Positions 1-8,949 of a stretch of 64,000 bases of DNA are shown here, in pieces. Position 1 is the stretch's first letter, and each line of letters starts with the position of its first letter. Source of the stretch: Mucilaginibacter sp. PPCGB 2223 (lineage in GTDB: Bacteria; Bacteroidota; Bacteroidia; Sphingobacteriales; Sphingobacteriaceae); contig NZ_MDJS01000002.1 in NCBI RefSeq assembly GCF_001705515.1, forward strand, positions 558,001-622,000, written 5' to 3'. The translations under genes were made by a program, and so were the position numbers. The notes under the pieces are model-generated. The model worked only from the letters and a program-made list of their open reading frames with translations, was not told where the DNA came from and did no database searches.

Positions 1-25
1 TTTTGAAGCAGCAATAATAGTCATC

Positions 26-159
26 TTGTCATTTCGACTATAGGGAGAAATCCTCTGCTATAGACAGGAATGTAGCAGAAGATTTTTTCGCTCACACAGA
101 CCGAACTCTATCCCGCTCAAGAGTATAGTTCTCTCTCGTACCTCGTTCGAAATGAACAA
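26..159. repeat. Dispersed intergenic repeat, family A (TTGTCATTTCGA ends)
   Basis: The element is bounded by an inverted pair, TTGTCATTTCGA at 26-37 and TCGAAATGAACAA at 147-159, with AGAAAT- and AGAAGAT-type stretches inside. A related full copy lies at 24502-24598 and a one-ended copy at 56123-56157. It sits downstream of cydB, and 1-177 holds no gene. Similar non-coding repeats are common between genes in Bacteroidota. Its function is unknown. Confidence 0.7.
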
Positions 160-177
160 CTTTTGTTTAGAAGCCTC

Positions 178-1212
178 TTAATAACTCATCTCATCCAAAC
201 TCACCTTGCCCTTAAAAGTGATAAACACAAAGGTAGTATAGGCCACCACCAGCGGCACGCCTATACCCGCCACGACGAGCATAATGCCCAATGTTTTTTG
301 CGATGAGCAGGCGTTATAAACGGTTAAATTATTAGCTGCTGATTGTGTTGAAATGAGCATGTTAGGATAAAGCTCAATAGCTACCAGCACCATGAGCAGA
401 CTGATGGTAACTGCCGATGAGATAAACGCGTACAGGTATTTACGTTTGGTGATCTGTCGGGTAATGTTGGCCACGGCCAGTACCATCATTACCGGGATAA
501 TGAATAACTCGGGGAAACGGCGGATAACGATAGCCATATTGGGCAGGTACAGCAGGGTATAAAACGAAGTGAGCAGGATCATCATCACAAAAAAGATGGT
601 GGCGTTTTTAACGATGATGGTGAGTTTTACGTACAAACGATTCTCAGTTTTCATCACCAGGTAAATGGCGCCGTGCATCATCAACAGGGCAACGGTGGTA
701 ATGCCGGTGAGGATCGAATAAGGATTGATAAAATCGATAAAGCTGCCGCGAAAAACATGATCGGGCCCCATGTTGATGCCCTGCGTTACGTTACCTAAGA
801 TCACGCCCAGTAAAAAGGCGATGAGCGTACTCGATGCGCAATAACTAAAATCCCACATCCGGCGCCACCATTGCATAGGCTCTTTGCTCCTGAACTCGAT
901 GGATATCGCCCTGAAAACTATCCCCATTAAAAACAACATGAATGGCACGTAAAAAGCCGAGAGCAGCGAGGCATAAACTTCGGGGAAGCCGGCAAATAAG
1001 GCGCCGCCGCCAATTACTATCCAAACTTCGTTACCGTCCCAAACCGGGCCTATGGCGTTCAGGGCAATACGGCGGCTTTGTTCCTTCACAAAAAACAGGT
1101 GTACAATGCCTGCACCCAGGTCGAAACCATCCAGTATAATATAACCGGTAAACACCGCGCCTATCAGTAAAAACCACCAGGTAGGGTAATCAATGCCTAA
1201 AAATGTTGCCAT
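178..1212 (-). CDS. cydB: Cytochrome bd ubiquinol oxidase subunit II
   Basis: This is the second membrane subunit of the cytochrome bd quinol oxidase, which reduces oxygen to water with high affinity and resists sulfide and NO. The predicted 344-residue protein is almost all membrane helices. It carries the family segments DGFDLGAG near residue 28 and GNEVWIVIGGGALFAGFPEVYA near residue 60. I start it at the ATG at 1212 (MATFLG). An in-frame TTG two codons upstream would give a slightly longer product but is less likely. It follows cydA with a 7-base gap, so the two are co-transcribed. No cydX or cydDC is visible nearby. Confidence 0.96.
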   Translation of the reverse strand: MATFLGIDYPTWWFLLIGAVFTGYIILDGFDLGAGIVHLFFVKEQSRRIALNAIGPVWDGNEVWIVIGGGALFAGFPEVYASLLSAFYVPFMLFLMGIVFRAISIEFRSKEPMQWWRRMWDFSYCASSTLIAFLLGVILGNVTQGINMGPDHVFRGSFIDFINPYSILTGITTVALLMMHGAIYLVMKTENRLYVKLTIIVKNATIFFVMMILLTSFYTLLYLPNMAIVIRRFPELFIIPVMMVLAVANITRQITKRKYLYAFISSAVTISLLMVLVAIELYPNMLISTQSAANNLTVYNACSSQKTLGIMLVVAGIGVPLVVAYTTFVFITFKGKVSLDEMSY

Positions 1213-1219
1213 AATCAAA

Positions 1220-2593
1220 TTACACTAACGAATCTGCCATTTCAATATGCCGCGGGCTGTGATCGAGGTTTTCCTCATCAAACGGCCCGTGTTTTATCTT
1301 TTTATTGAGCAGGTAAATAAACAAACTGAACAGCACCAGGTATACCCAGGTAAACAGGATAAGCGAAAACACGACCGACCCCGCCTTTACCGCCTGCGAT
1401 AATGCCTTCGACGTACGCAACAGGCCATATACCACCCAGGGCTGCCGGCCAACTTCGGCGCTGTACCAGCCAACCTGGTTGGCTATCTGCGGCAGCAATA
1501 CCGAAAACGAAAAGATGACCATTAACCAGTGCTTGTCGAACAGCTTACCGCGCCACCATAAAAAGCAGGCGTACAAGGTAAGCGCTATCAAAAACATGCC
1601 GATAGCGATCATAAGATGATACGTCTGGAAAACAAAGTTCACCGCCGCAGGCTTATCTTCGGCTTTAAAATTATTCAGTCCTGTTATCGGCGCTTTAAAA
1701 TCGCCGTGGGTCAAAAAGCTTAAGCCGCCGGGGATATACAGTCCGTGTGTTTCGTTCTTTTTCTGATCTACATAGCCGAACAGGTACAGGTCGCCGGGTT
1801 TTGAGCCATCGTAATGACCTTCGAGCGCAGCCAGTTTTGCAGGCTGGTATTTGGCCACCACATCGGCCGATTTATGCCCGACGAATAATTGCGCCAGGGC
1901 AGATGCAGTGGCTACTACCAATGCTATTTTAAATGCCGATTGTGCAAACTCGGTATAACGTTTACGGCGCAGGTAGTAAGCGCTGATGCTCAATACCAAA
2001 AACGATCCCGAAAGGAAAGAACCCAGCCATACATGCGTTAAGCGCTCAACCGATGATGGGTTGAACACCATAGCCCAAAAATCCGTGATCTGTGCGCGGG
2101 CATGCATACCTTCGCCTACGATATGGTAGCCCGCGGGCGTTTGCTGCCAGGAGTTGGCCACCACGATCCACACCGCCGAAAACATGCTGCCCAGCGTAAC
2201 CATTACGGTGGCAAAAAAATGTACCGACGGCCGCACCTTGTTCCAGCCGAACAGCAACACCCCTAAAAAGCCCGATTCCAAAGCAAAAGCAAAAATGCCT
2301 TCTGCGGCCAGCGCGCTGCCAAAAACATCACCTACATACTTGGAATATACCGCCCAGTTGGTACCGAATTCAAACTCCATCACAATGCCGGTAGCCACGC
2401 CAATACCAAAGATCAAAGCAAAAATACGGATGAAGAAACGCGTCATCTGCTCGTACAACTTTTTGCCGGTTTTAAGGTACAGGCCCTCCATCACACACAT
2501 TACCAGACCCAAACCAATGCTCAGCGGCGGGTAGATATAGTGAAAAGCAATAGTAAAGGCAAATTGTATGCGGGCTAAAATTTCGACATCCAT
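1220..2593 (-). CDS. cydA: Cytochrome bd ubiquinol oxidase subunit I
   Basis: This is the haem-bearing subunit of cytochrome bd oxidase, which oxidises quinol and holds haems b558, b595 and d. The protein is 457 residues. It shows the N-terminal haem-ligand segment [13 protein letters not shown], the [12 protein letters not shown] segment near residue 75, the HVWLGSF histidine region near residue 190, and the conserved GRQPW motif near residue 390. It is shorter than E. coli CydA (about 520), which fits the short Q-loop class. The ATG at 2593 ([10 protein letters not shown]) is preferred over a TTG two codons upstream. It is the first gene of the cydAB pair. The upstream region holds only an imperfect -7 box (GATATTTG). 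Confidence 0.96.
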   Translation of the reverse strand: MDVEILARIQFAFTIAFHYIYPPLSIGLGLVMCVMEGLYLKTGKKLYEQMTRFFIRIFALIFGIGVATGIVMEFEFGTNWAVYSKYVGDVFGSALAAEGIFAFALESGFLGVLLFGWNKVRPSVHFFATVMVTLGSMFSAVWIVVANSWQQTPAGYHIVGEGMHARAQITDFWAMVFNPSSVERLTHVWLGSFLSGSFLVLSISAYYLRRKRYTEFAQSAFKIALVVATASALAQLFVGHKSADVVAKYQPAKLAALEGHYDGSKPGDLYLFGYVDQKKNETHGLYIPGGLSFLTHGDFKAPITGLNNFKAEDKPAAVNFVFQTYHLMIAIGMFLIALTLYACFLWWRGKLFDKHWLMVIFSFSVLLPQIANQVGWYSAEVGRQPWVVYGLLRTSKALSQAVKAGSVVFSLILFTWVYLVLFSLFIYLLNKKIKHGPFDEENLDHSPRHIEMADSLV

Positions 2594-2713
2594 AAACAAT
2601 TCATTTTGAGAGGGTACGCAGCAAATATCGGCAATGCAAAGCCCCCAATGCTGTTATAACAACACTTATTTGCAATTTAGAAAAAATATGAATTGTAACC
2701 GGTATGTTACTAT

Positions 2714-3100
2714 ATGAAAAATAATGAGTATGGGGAAGATGGTCCTTTTAAAGGTATCTTCACTACAAATTTGCTGAGTCAAATGTTAAACGAATTAACG
2801 CAGGAACAATTTGAAGGCACGATGATTTCACCAATGGTGAATGTAACTGAATCTGCAGAAGCAATTGTTGATATATGGCCTTATATCGAACAATTGGTAA
2901 ACAACCACTTAGTAAATCAGTATGTTTATGATAATGGGTTGGTAGAGTTTGTTTATAGAAACGGAACCAATACCTACGAACATATTTTGCTGCCAACAGC
3001 AGATAAAAACACTTTTGTAATCATAGTTGTCGATATACTTAAAAGTGAAATACTTGGTCACCATAGGCTTGATTTGGGAAAGCTATATGGCTTAAATTGA
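2714..3100 (+). CDS. Hypothetical protein
   Basis: A 128-residue soluble, acidic protein with no signal peptide or membrane segment, which I do not recognise. The central part (residues 40-100) looks like a small mixed alpha/beta domain and ends in DLGKLYGLN. It has an ATG start. The only SD-like sequence nearby is weak. The gene is visibly richer in A and T than its neighbours, which may indicate acquisition from elsewhere. It is divergent from cydA with about 120 bp between them, and a repeat-rich region follows it. The coding call rests on ORF length and plausible composition. Confidence 0.6.
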   Translation: MKNNEYGEDGPFKGIFTTNLLSQMLNELTQEQFEGTMISPMVNVTESAEAIVDIWPYIEQLVNNHLVNQYVYDNGLVEFVYRNGTNTYEHILLPTADKNTFVIIVVDILKSEILGHHRLDLGKLYGLN

Positions 3101-3187
3101 TTCACGATTACCTATGGAGATTATCACCCTTGTAAGCATATAACATTAATAGGCATAACAATTCAGGAAAACCCTTTTTAGGTGGAC

Positions 3188-3350
3188 TGAGATTATCTGG
3201 GCGTTTCCCTGCGGGCCGCGTTTTCCCTGCCCGTCCGGCAGGCGGGCGCTCATACTGCGCAAAGGCATTAGCCACGGGGCCGGTATCCCAGCCTGCCGGC
3301 AGGCAGGCGCTGCAATCGCTAACGCAGCCTCCCGCTCTATCCTTCTGTAG
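3188..3350 (-). repeat. Dispersed repeat family C, long mosaic copy
   Basis: Read on the minus strand, this has the same order of blocks as the copy at 59015-59100: aaggatagagcgg, then ataccggcc, then tggctaatgcc, then gcagtatgagcg, then cgccca. Two extra GC-rich palindromic segments are inserted, with cores GCCTGCCGGCAGGC and CCTGCCGGACGGGCAGG. The fragment at 51145-51218 carries the inserted blocks without the middle. Apparent ORFs across it are translations of the repeat. It is non-coding and may be REP-like. Confidence 0.7.
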
Positions 3351-3358
3351 CCGATGTC

Positions 3359-3398
3359 CCCCTGCCGCTGTCGGTGTCCTCACCGACAGCGGCAGGGG
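3359..3398. repeat. Perfect 18-bp inverted repeat (hairpin)
   Basis: The left arm at 3359-3376 (CCCCTGCCGCTGTCGGTG) pairs perfectly with 3381-3398 across a 4-base TCCT loop. It is very GC-rich and has no T-run, so it is not a classical terminator. It lies downstream of the cupin gene on the minus strand, next to a second hairpin at 3422-3445 that also closes with GGTG/CACC. Confidence 0.85.
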
Positions 3399-3421
3399 CA
3401 TTAACTATAGCCCCCGAGCCC

Positions 3422-3445
3422 TTTGTTGGTGTTGTCACCAACAAA
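3422..3445. repeat. Perfect 10-bp hairpin (TTTGTTGGTG / CACCAACAAA)
   Basis: The arms at 3422-3431 and 3436-3445 flank a TTGT loop. The hairpin begins ten bases past the cupin stop on the minus strand, so it may end or protect the OstA-cupin transcript. No T-run follows it, so termination is not clear. Confidence 0.75.
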
Positions 3446-3454
3446 CCGCAGTTT

Positions 3455-3796
3455 TTAAATAAAATCCTCACGCATTGGCGCAAAGGCATCAACCAGCATG
3501 CCGGGCTCTAAGCAAACCACGCCGTGCATTACGTTGGGCGGTACATAATAACCGTCGCCGTCTTTAATAATGCGGGTTTCATCGCCGATGGTCATTTCAA
3601 AAGCGCCGCCCCGCACATAGGTAACCTGGCTGTGCGGGTGCTTGTGCATGGCGCCTATAGCACCTTTCTCAAATCTGGCCTTTACCAGCATGATCTTATC
3701 ATCGTAACCGAATATCTGGCGCTGTATGCCGTTCTTCTGGTCCTCCCATTCAATTTCGTTCTCAAACTGAAAGATGTCGCTCGCAGGTTTGCTCAT
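3455..3796 (-). CDS. Cupin-domain protein
   Basis: A 113-residue single-domain cupin, a small beta-barrel that usually binds a metal. The first cupin motif is visible as HKHPHSQVTYVRGG near residues 56-69, and the second as PPNVMHGV near residues 86-93. The histidines in both motifs could ligate the metal. Small cupins of this type act as pectin-degradation-like (KdgF-like) or sensory proteins, but the substrate cannot be told. Its ATG overlaps the stop of the upstream ostA-like gene by 4 bases (ATGA), which suggests coupled translation. Two hairpins follow the stop. Confidence 0.85.
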   Translation of the reverse strand: MSKPASDIFQFENEIEWEDQKNGIQRQIFGYDDKIMLVKARFEKGAIGAMHKHPHSQVTYVRGGAFEMTIGDETRIIKDGDGYYVPPNVMHGVVCLEPGMLVDAFAPMREDFI

Positions 3797-6120
3797 GGCT
3801 TTTTTATTTTTGATGTATCGGGTTTAGGTGTATTAGTTTTTATGGCGCCCGGTTTGGGTACCAGTTTCTTCAAGGTATCGGTTGTAGTTTTCAGCGAATC
3901 CGTTTTAACGGGAGGAACCAGGGCCGGTTTTGCCAGGGTAACCGGTTTTGCTGCCGATTTTTTGTCTGTCGCACCTTTCTTCACCGTGCCTTTTTTATCT
4001 TCAGGCTTGGCAGGCGGCGGCGGGTTGATCACTGATTCTTTCGATACCGGCCTGTCCTTAGGTTTCCAGATGAAACCTTTCAATATCTTATCATCCTCTT
4101 TCAGCTTGCCCAAAGGTGTGTCGCGGTGCGTTTCATCGCCATACCAGGTAATGATCTCGCCTTTGGGTGCAAATATCACTTTAATACGGCTGCTGATGCT
4201 GCGGTGCACCTGCTGTATTTTTACGCTGTCGCGATCGTAATACAGTGTTTCGGCGTTGCCATCCACATAAACCGACGATATCTTATTGTCCTTAAAAAAT
4301 CCGCGCATTTTTCGCCCGGCAACCTGGTTAAAATGGGTCGAATCCTTTTTATCTACGTTGACAATAAACGCCGATGGGAACATCTCGATATTGTCCACCT
4401 TTTTATTTTTGAGCTGCAGGTTAACCGTATCGCCCGATAGTTGCGACCCGCTCGACCAGATCATCGGGTGTACATACATCCGCGCAATCGAGTCGGCATA
4501 GGTAAAAAATATCGAATCGGCTACAGCCTGCAGGTCAGATTTAAATATCCTGGCATGATGCGCCGCCACCAGTATACGTACCCGCGAGGTATCGCTCAGG
4601 TTTACCTTCCGGGTTATATATACCGGGTCGGCTGCCCGGCTGGCTTCCGCTTCTTCCCGCAGTTTGGCCAACCTTTTAGCCCTGATCTTTGCCAAACTAT
4701 CTGCCGCGGGGTTCTTTTTTGAGAAATAATCCGGGTGCAGAAAGTCCTTCTCATTTAAATAACGAACAGGTAGCAGCTCCAATACTTTTACCGGCTTGGT
4801 GTACACAACCGATACCGTTGCTTTGGTCGTGCTGTCCTTCATCCCGGCAAGCTTCCTGCTCTCCTGCAGGTATTTTAATTCCTGGTAAGTAATGATCTGC
4901 GTTTCTATCGTGTCGCCCGAAAGGTAGATCGAGTCGCGCTTAACCTTCGATGAGTCGGTCTTCAGTAATCCCGGCGTGCGCAGGTCAGGCTGTTTTAGCT
5001 CTGTATTTGCAGCCTTCGCCGCCAATCCTTTTTTGAGGTTTTTATTATTTTTTGCTGATTGAAGTTTAACCAGCGGCTTGCTTTTCGCAATGGCTGCCGA
5101 ATCGATTTTGACCTGTGGTTTATACTTTACTGCTGTAGTATCGGCCCCTACAGGCATGGTATGAGCCACACCCGTCCCGGCATCAACAATCACAACCTTG
5201 TTCTTCGTTGTGTCTTTCTTTACCGAATCTTCGGCAACCAAAACAACATACGGATGTATGGTCATCACCATCCGCTCATCCTCCTTGGTATAAACGCCCA
5301 GCCCGCCTTTAATGACCACCTTTTGCTCTTTATCGGTAAATACCACGTGTTTTGATGCGCGGCCATATCCTTTCAGCCGGTCGTAAAACAAGCTGTCGCC
5401 GGTAAGGGTCTTTGTGCCTTTTTTATAAAGGTTTTTCTTACCAAAAAAGGCCTGCTCGGATTGGGTGTTGTAGTTGCCGTTCTCGGTATACAGGGTATCC
5501 TTATCCTTGCCGTAAATATGAGTGGGCCCGTAAAAATAAGCTATCCGTGTGCCTGTGTTATACCGCAAGGTGTCGTTTTTAATGATGGCGTCAGGCGTAT
5601 TCAATACCACATCATACCTGAAATAGGCGTCGCGTGTAAATGCAAAATAATACCCGTTCTTACTGGTCAGCGTATTATCCTTATTTACCAGTTTACCGCC
5701 GCCGCTGTAAGTGCCGTAGCGGGTACCGGTATTGTAAGTAAAGAAATTGGTAGTCAGTACGGCGTCCTTATCAACCATTTTTACGTTGTCGGTAAGGATG
5801 GCCATTTTGGTGTTACCGTTATAGTTGAGCTTATCCGAAAATACGTGCAGCGTATCACCTTGCGTAATAACCACGTGGCCAAAAGCATCCAGGACGTTAT
5901 CCTGCTGGTAAAGGTACGCGCTATCCGAACGGAAGGTCGAATTGTCCTGCTGGAAGACTCCCTGATAAACCTTGGTAATGGTTTTGCCATTCAGCGTTAT
6001 CGCATGGGCAGTCGTCGATTTAATTAGCTGAACGACGGTTGGCTTCCCGGCAGGTTTTTTTTGCGCCACAGCCACACCAGTCGCCAGTAAAAGTAACAGG
6101 CTAAACAGATATTTATTCAC
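3793..6120 (-). CDS. OstA-like LPS-transport family protein
   Basis: A 775-residue exported protein of the Bacteroidota OstA-like family, related to LptA/LptD beta-jellyroll proteins that carry lipopolysaccharide to the outer membrane. It has a signal peptide (LLLLLATGVAVAQ). Repeated beta-strand units such as FRSDSAYLYQQDNVLDAFG and GDTLHVFSDKLNYNG fill the first 300 residues and recur near residues 520-690. The last 80 residues are a low-complexity Lys/Pro/Thr tail. The start is GTG at 6120. A TAATTTTG box lies 5 bases before it, so the mRNA may be leaderless. The gene overlaps the downstream cupin by 4 bases and is divergent from tilS. Confidence 0.85.
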   Translation of the reverse strand: MNKYLFSLLLLLATGVAVAQKKPAGKPTVVQLIKSTTAHAITLNGKTITKVYQGVFQQDNSTFRSDSAYLYQQDNVLDAFGHVVITQGDTLHVFSDKLNYNGNTKMAILTDNVKMVDKDAVLTTNFFTYNTGTRYGTYSGGGKLVNKDNTLTSKNGYYFAFTRDAYFRYDVVLNTPDAIIKNDTLRYNTGTRIAYFYGPTHIYGKDKDTLYTENGNYNTQSEQAFFGKKNLYKKGTKTLTGDSLFYDRLKGYGRASKHVVFTDKEQKVVIKGGLGVYTKEDERMVMTIHPYVVLVAEDSVKKDTTKNKVVIVDAGTGVAHTMPVGADTTAVKYKPQVKIDSAAIAKSKPLVKLQSAKNNKNLKKGLAAKAANTELKQPDLRTPGLLKTDSSKVKRDSIYLSGDTIETQIITYQELKYLQESRKLAGMKDSTTKATVSVVYTKPVKVLELLPVRYLNEKDFLHPDYFSKKNPAADSLAKIRAKRLAKLREEAEASRAADPVYITRKVNLSDTSRVRILVAAHHARIFKSDLQAVADSIFFTYADSIARMYVHPMIWSSGSQLSGDTVNLQLKNKKVDNIEMFPSAFIVNVDKKDSTHFNQVAGRKMRGFFKDNKISSVYVDGNAETLYYDRDSVKIQQVHRSISSRIKVIFAPKGEIITWYGDETHRDTPLGKLKEDDKILKGFIWKPKDRPVSKESVINPPPPAKPEDKKGTVKKGATDKKSAAKPVTLAKPALVPPVKTDSLKTTTDTLKKLVPKPGAIKTNTPKPDTSKIKKP

Positions 6121-6125
6121 AGGTA

Positions 6126-6133
6126 CAAAATTA
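6126..6133 (-). promoter_or_regulatory. -7 box TAATTTTG for ostA-like gene
   Basis: A perfect TAnnTTTG box (the Bacteroidota -7 consensus) on the minus strand, 5 bases before the GTG start. Transcription would begin at or within a base or two of the start codon. I see no convincing -33 element. Confidence 0.55.
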
Positions 6134-6161
6134 GTTTTTTGGTTGGGGTAATTAAATTAAA

Positions 6162-6169
6162 TAATTTTA
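6162..6169 (+). promoter_or_regulatory. Near-consensus -7 box TAATTTTA for tilS
   Basis: One mismatch from TAnnTTTG, with 4 bases (CCAA) before the tilS ATG. It mirrors the divergent ostA-like promoter. Confidence 0.4.
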
Positions 6170-6173
6170 CCAA

Positions 6174-7520
6174 ATGTTGCCTTTACAACGCTTACAAGAT
6201 TTTATTGCCCGGCATCAGCTTTTTAACGGCAAAAGCAGGTTGCTGGTAGCTGTAAGCGGCGGCCGGGATTCGGTTTTGCTGATTCATTTGCTTAAACGGG
6301 CCGGCCTTGATGTTGGTATTGCGCACTGTAATTTTCAGTTAAGGGGCGACGAATCCGACTTTGAACAGGATTTTGTTGCCGGCCTCGCCAAAAGACTCGA
6401 AGCCCCGTTTTATACCGTTAATTTTGATACCGCGAATTATGCAGATCAGCGGCGAATCTCCGTGCAGATGGCTGCACGCGAGCTGCGTTACCAATGGTTT
6501 GAAGAGATCCGTGAAAGTTTTGATTACGATTATATTGCCGTTGCGCATCACCAAAACGATTCCGTCGAAACCATATTGCTTAACCTTATCCGCGGCACAG
6601 GCATTGCCGGTATGCACGGCATCCTCCCTAAAAATGGCTTTATTGTAAGGCCGATATTGTTTTTAAGCCGCGATGAAGTAGACGGGATTGTAGCCGCCGA
6701 AAATCTTAGCTACGTAGAAGACAGCTCGAATGCTTCGGTAAAATATGCGCGCAATAAACTTCGGCACCAGGTAATACCGGTACTTAAAGAGCTTAACCCC
6801 AACCTGGAGCAAACTTTCGAAGGCAATATGCAGCGCTTCCGCGGATTGGAAGAATTGCTGAAGCTGCAAACGCAAAAACTGCATGATGAACTTTTTGTTG
6901 AATATGCGGGCGATACCCTGATACCCATCGAAGCAATAAAAACACTACGGCCGCAAAGGCTGCTTTTATACGGGCTGCTGAGCGATTATGGATTTAGCGA
7001 AACGGCAGTTGATGATATAATAGCTTCGCTCGATAAACATGCCGGCCGCACATTTGAGTCGCCGGGGTATTTACTTGTGCTGGACAGAACGCAATTGATA
7101 CTCACCAAACGCAGGCGCACAAAAAGCGCCAGTATGTTGATAGAGCAGGGCACACGCGAAGTTAATTGTGGCGACTATAAGCTTACTTTACTGCACGATG
7201 ACTCACCGCTGATTGTACGCGACAACCCAATGGCGGCTTCCATAGATGCTGAATTGCTGAGTTACCCTTTAACCATACGCAGTTGGGCAGAAGGCGATTA
7301 TTTTTATCCGCTTGGTATGAAAGGCCGGAAGAAGCTGAGTGATTTTTTTGTGAACGAAAAGCTGCCCGTACACGTAAAAGATACGGTGCCCGTACTGGTT
7401 AACGGCAACGGCGATGTGATATGGATTGGCGGATACCGGGCCGACGACAGATATAAAGTAACCGCATACACCAAAAAAGTTACTATCTTCGAACTGTACA
7501 AGCTGAATTATGAGCGATAA
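6174..7520 (+). CDS. tilS: tRNA(Ile)-lysidine synthetase
   Basis: TilS attaches lysine to C34 of the tRNA-Ile that reads AUA, using ATP. This changes both its charging and its decoding, and the enzyme is usually essential. The 448-residue protein has the PP-loop ATPase motif SGGRDS near residue 29, followed by IAHCNFQLRGDESD, the conserved HHQNDSVETILLNLIRGTG near residue 125, and NKLRHQVIPVL near residue 195. A C-terminal TilS domain (SDFFVNEKLP) lies near residue 390. The downstream membrane-protein gene overlaps its end by 11 bases. Spacing suggests a near-leaderless transcript. Confidence 0.96.
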   Translation: MLPLQRLQDFIARHQLFNGKSRLLVAVSGGRDSVLLIHLLKRAGLDVGIAHCNFQLRGDESDFEQDFVAGLAKRLEAPFYTVNFDTANYADQRRISVQMAARELRYQWFEEIRESFDYDYIAVAHHQNDSVETILLNLIRGTGIAGMHGILPKNGFIVRPILFLSRDEVDGIVAAENLSYVEDSSNASVKYARNKLRHQVIPVLKELNPNLEQTFEGNMQRFRGLEELLKLQTQKLHDELFVEYAGDTLIPIEAIKTLRPQRLLLYGLLSDYGFSETAVDDIIASLDKHAGRTFESPGYLLVLDRTQLILTKRRRTKSASMLIEQGTREVNCGDYKLTLLHDDSPLIVRDNPMAASIDAELLSYPLTIRSWAEGDYFYPLGMKGRKKLSDFFVNEKLPVHVKDTVPVLVNGNGDVIWIGGYRADDRYKVTAYTKKVTIFELYKLNYER

Positions 7521-7992
7521 ACCAACTTTTCTGGAAAAACAGTACCTGGGCCGCGAGTGGATACCCATCAGCATACGGCTGGTAATGGCTATTTTTTGCT
7601 TTGTGATCTACTTTTTTACGGGCGACCGCGAAAGCAATACCGATCTGCTGCTGGTTGTTGGCTTCGGCATCCTCATCATTTCGGCAATTATGGGTTTCCT
7701 GTTGCACTTTCGCACCCGTGTGCAAAACAAAAGCATTATGCTCGACGGGCTTTGGACAACCCGCCTGGTGAAGATCGATCTCAACAGCATCGTTAAGGTT
7801 GAGAAAGGGACATACAGCCGCTACTTCTTCAATAACCCGGTTTATAACCTGCACAAAAAAGGCACTATACGCTTTTTTACATCAGGTAACGATGCCATAC
7901 ACCTTACCGACCGCGATGGCCTGGAATATATTATCGGCTCACAGCACGTTAATGAGTTGGAGCGGGCGATACGCGAAGAGATGAAAAAGTAA
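7510..7992 (+). CDS. Two-helix membrane protein with PH-like C-terminus
   Basis: A 160-residue protein with two membrane helices, at about residues 20-38 (IPISIRLVMAIFCFVIYFF) and 47-66. A cytoplasmic domain follows, ending in a conserved-looking GLEYIIGSQHVNELERAI segment. That tail resembles bacterial PH-like domains of small membrane proteins, but the match is by eye. The start overlaps the end of tilS by 11 bases in another frame, so the pair is probably co-transcribed. Function is unknown. Confidence 0.75.
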   Translation: MSDKPTFLEKQYLGREWIPISIRLVMAIFCFVIYFFTGDRESNTDLLLVVGFGILIISAIMGFLLHFRTRVQNKSIMLDGLWTTRLVKIDLNSIVKVEKGTYSRYFFNNPVYNLHKKGTIRFFTSGNDAIHLTDRDGLEYIIGSQHVNELERAIREEMKK

Positions 7993-8000
7993 TTTTACTT

Positions 8001-8861
8001 TTACTTTTCTATTGCCGAGAATACTTCGAGCAGGATATTCCATTTATCGCCGCTATATTCCCAAATGCGCACGTAATTGTAATCGCTGGTGATGGTTCCC
8101 TTTTTAATCTGGGCCTTCCCGTAGCTGTAAGCCAGATCTTTACTGTCGGCACGGCCAACGCTGGTTGTTTCGGCAATAACCGAAATAGCTTCATTGTTAA
8201 TGAATTGCAAAACCTTGTCGCGCCCTACAATTGGTTCAAAACCAGGAAAGTAAAAATGTCCTTCGGGGCTTAAAAACTCTTTGTACGTAGCCAGGGTCGA
8301 CAATGGGAGAGATTGGTTCACCGTCTTATCTGTATACAATATCAGCTTTTTACTTGCAAACGGATCAGTGCTTGGCGGTGCAACTTTGCTCAGGTCGGGC
8401 TCTTTAAAATCAACCAGTTCTGCCTGCTCCGGTTCAGGATGCTGAATGCCCAGATCGATCAGTAATTTCAGTTTGGTATCCGATGGCGTCTTGCGCCACA
8501 CTGATACATAATGGCCATAAACCTTGTCGGTATCGGCTGCTCCGTTCTGGTAAACATAGGGGCCGGCGCTAAAGGCCAGGTCGCCGTTGGCCGATATGCG
8601 CGCGAATTTTGGCTCCCAGCTCAGGTTACCGGGCTGTTTATCAATATTGGTATAAAAATCTTTAGCGTTTACCGGTTTGGGCCTGAATACGATTCCTTCA
8701 TCATCTAAAACAGATAAAAAACCTTCTTTAATGCCTTTTTTTGCTACGGTTTTATTAAATGCCTGTTCGGCATCGACTACGTTTTTTACTTCGGTTTTTT
8801 GTGCGAAAGCCGCCCCGCAGAACAAGGCGGTGATGATGGTAGTTGTGATAATCTTTTTCAT
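8001..8861 (-). CDS. Secreted protein with two NTF2/SnoaL-like (DUF4440) domains
   Basis: A 286-residue protein with a clear signal peptide (MKKIITTTIITALFCGAAFAQ). Two similar halves each look like the NTF2/SnoaL cone fold. The first spans residues 28-140, with YGHYVSVWRK near its end. The second spans 175-284, with YNYVRIWEYSGDKWNILLEV. DUF4440 proteins are often exported single-domain proteins of unknown ligand, and a tandem form is less usual. The gene is convergent with the tilS pair, 8 bases from its end, and stands alone as a transcription unit. Confidence 0.75.
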   Translation of the reverse strand: MKKIITTTIITALFCGAAFAQKTEVKNVVDAEQAFNKTVAKKGIKEGFLSVLDDEGIVFRPKPVNAKDFYTNIDKQPGNLSWEPKFARISANGDLAFSAGPYVYQNGAADTDKVYGHYVSVWRKTPSDTKLKLLIDLGIQHPEPEQAELVDFKEPDLSKVAPPSTDPFASKKLILYTDKTVNQSLPLSTLATYKEFLSPEGHFYFPGFEPIVGRDKVLQFINNEAISVIAETTSVGRADSKDLAYSYGKAQIKKGTITSDYNYVRIWEYSGDKWNILLEVFSAIEK

Positions 8862-8949
8862 ATTGATAATAACCCGGTATTGAAGCCAATATAACGTAAT
8901 TTTGGTAAAGGTGTTTTACAGATATGTGTTAAACGTATGTTAATTGTGT

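Noticed and set aside
3108..3401. 97-codon minus-strand ORF
   Set aside because: It lies entirely across the mosaic family C repeat and the 18-bp hairpin. Its translation is low-complexity Pro/Ala/Gly and has no start context.
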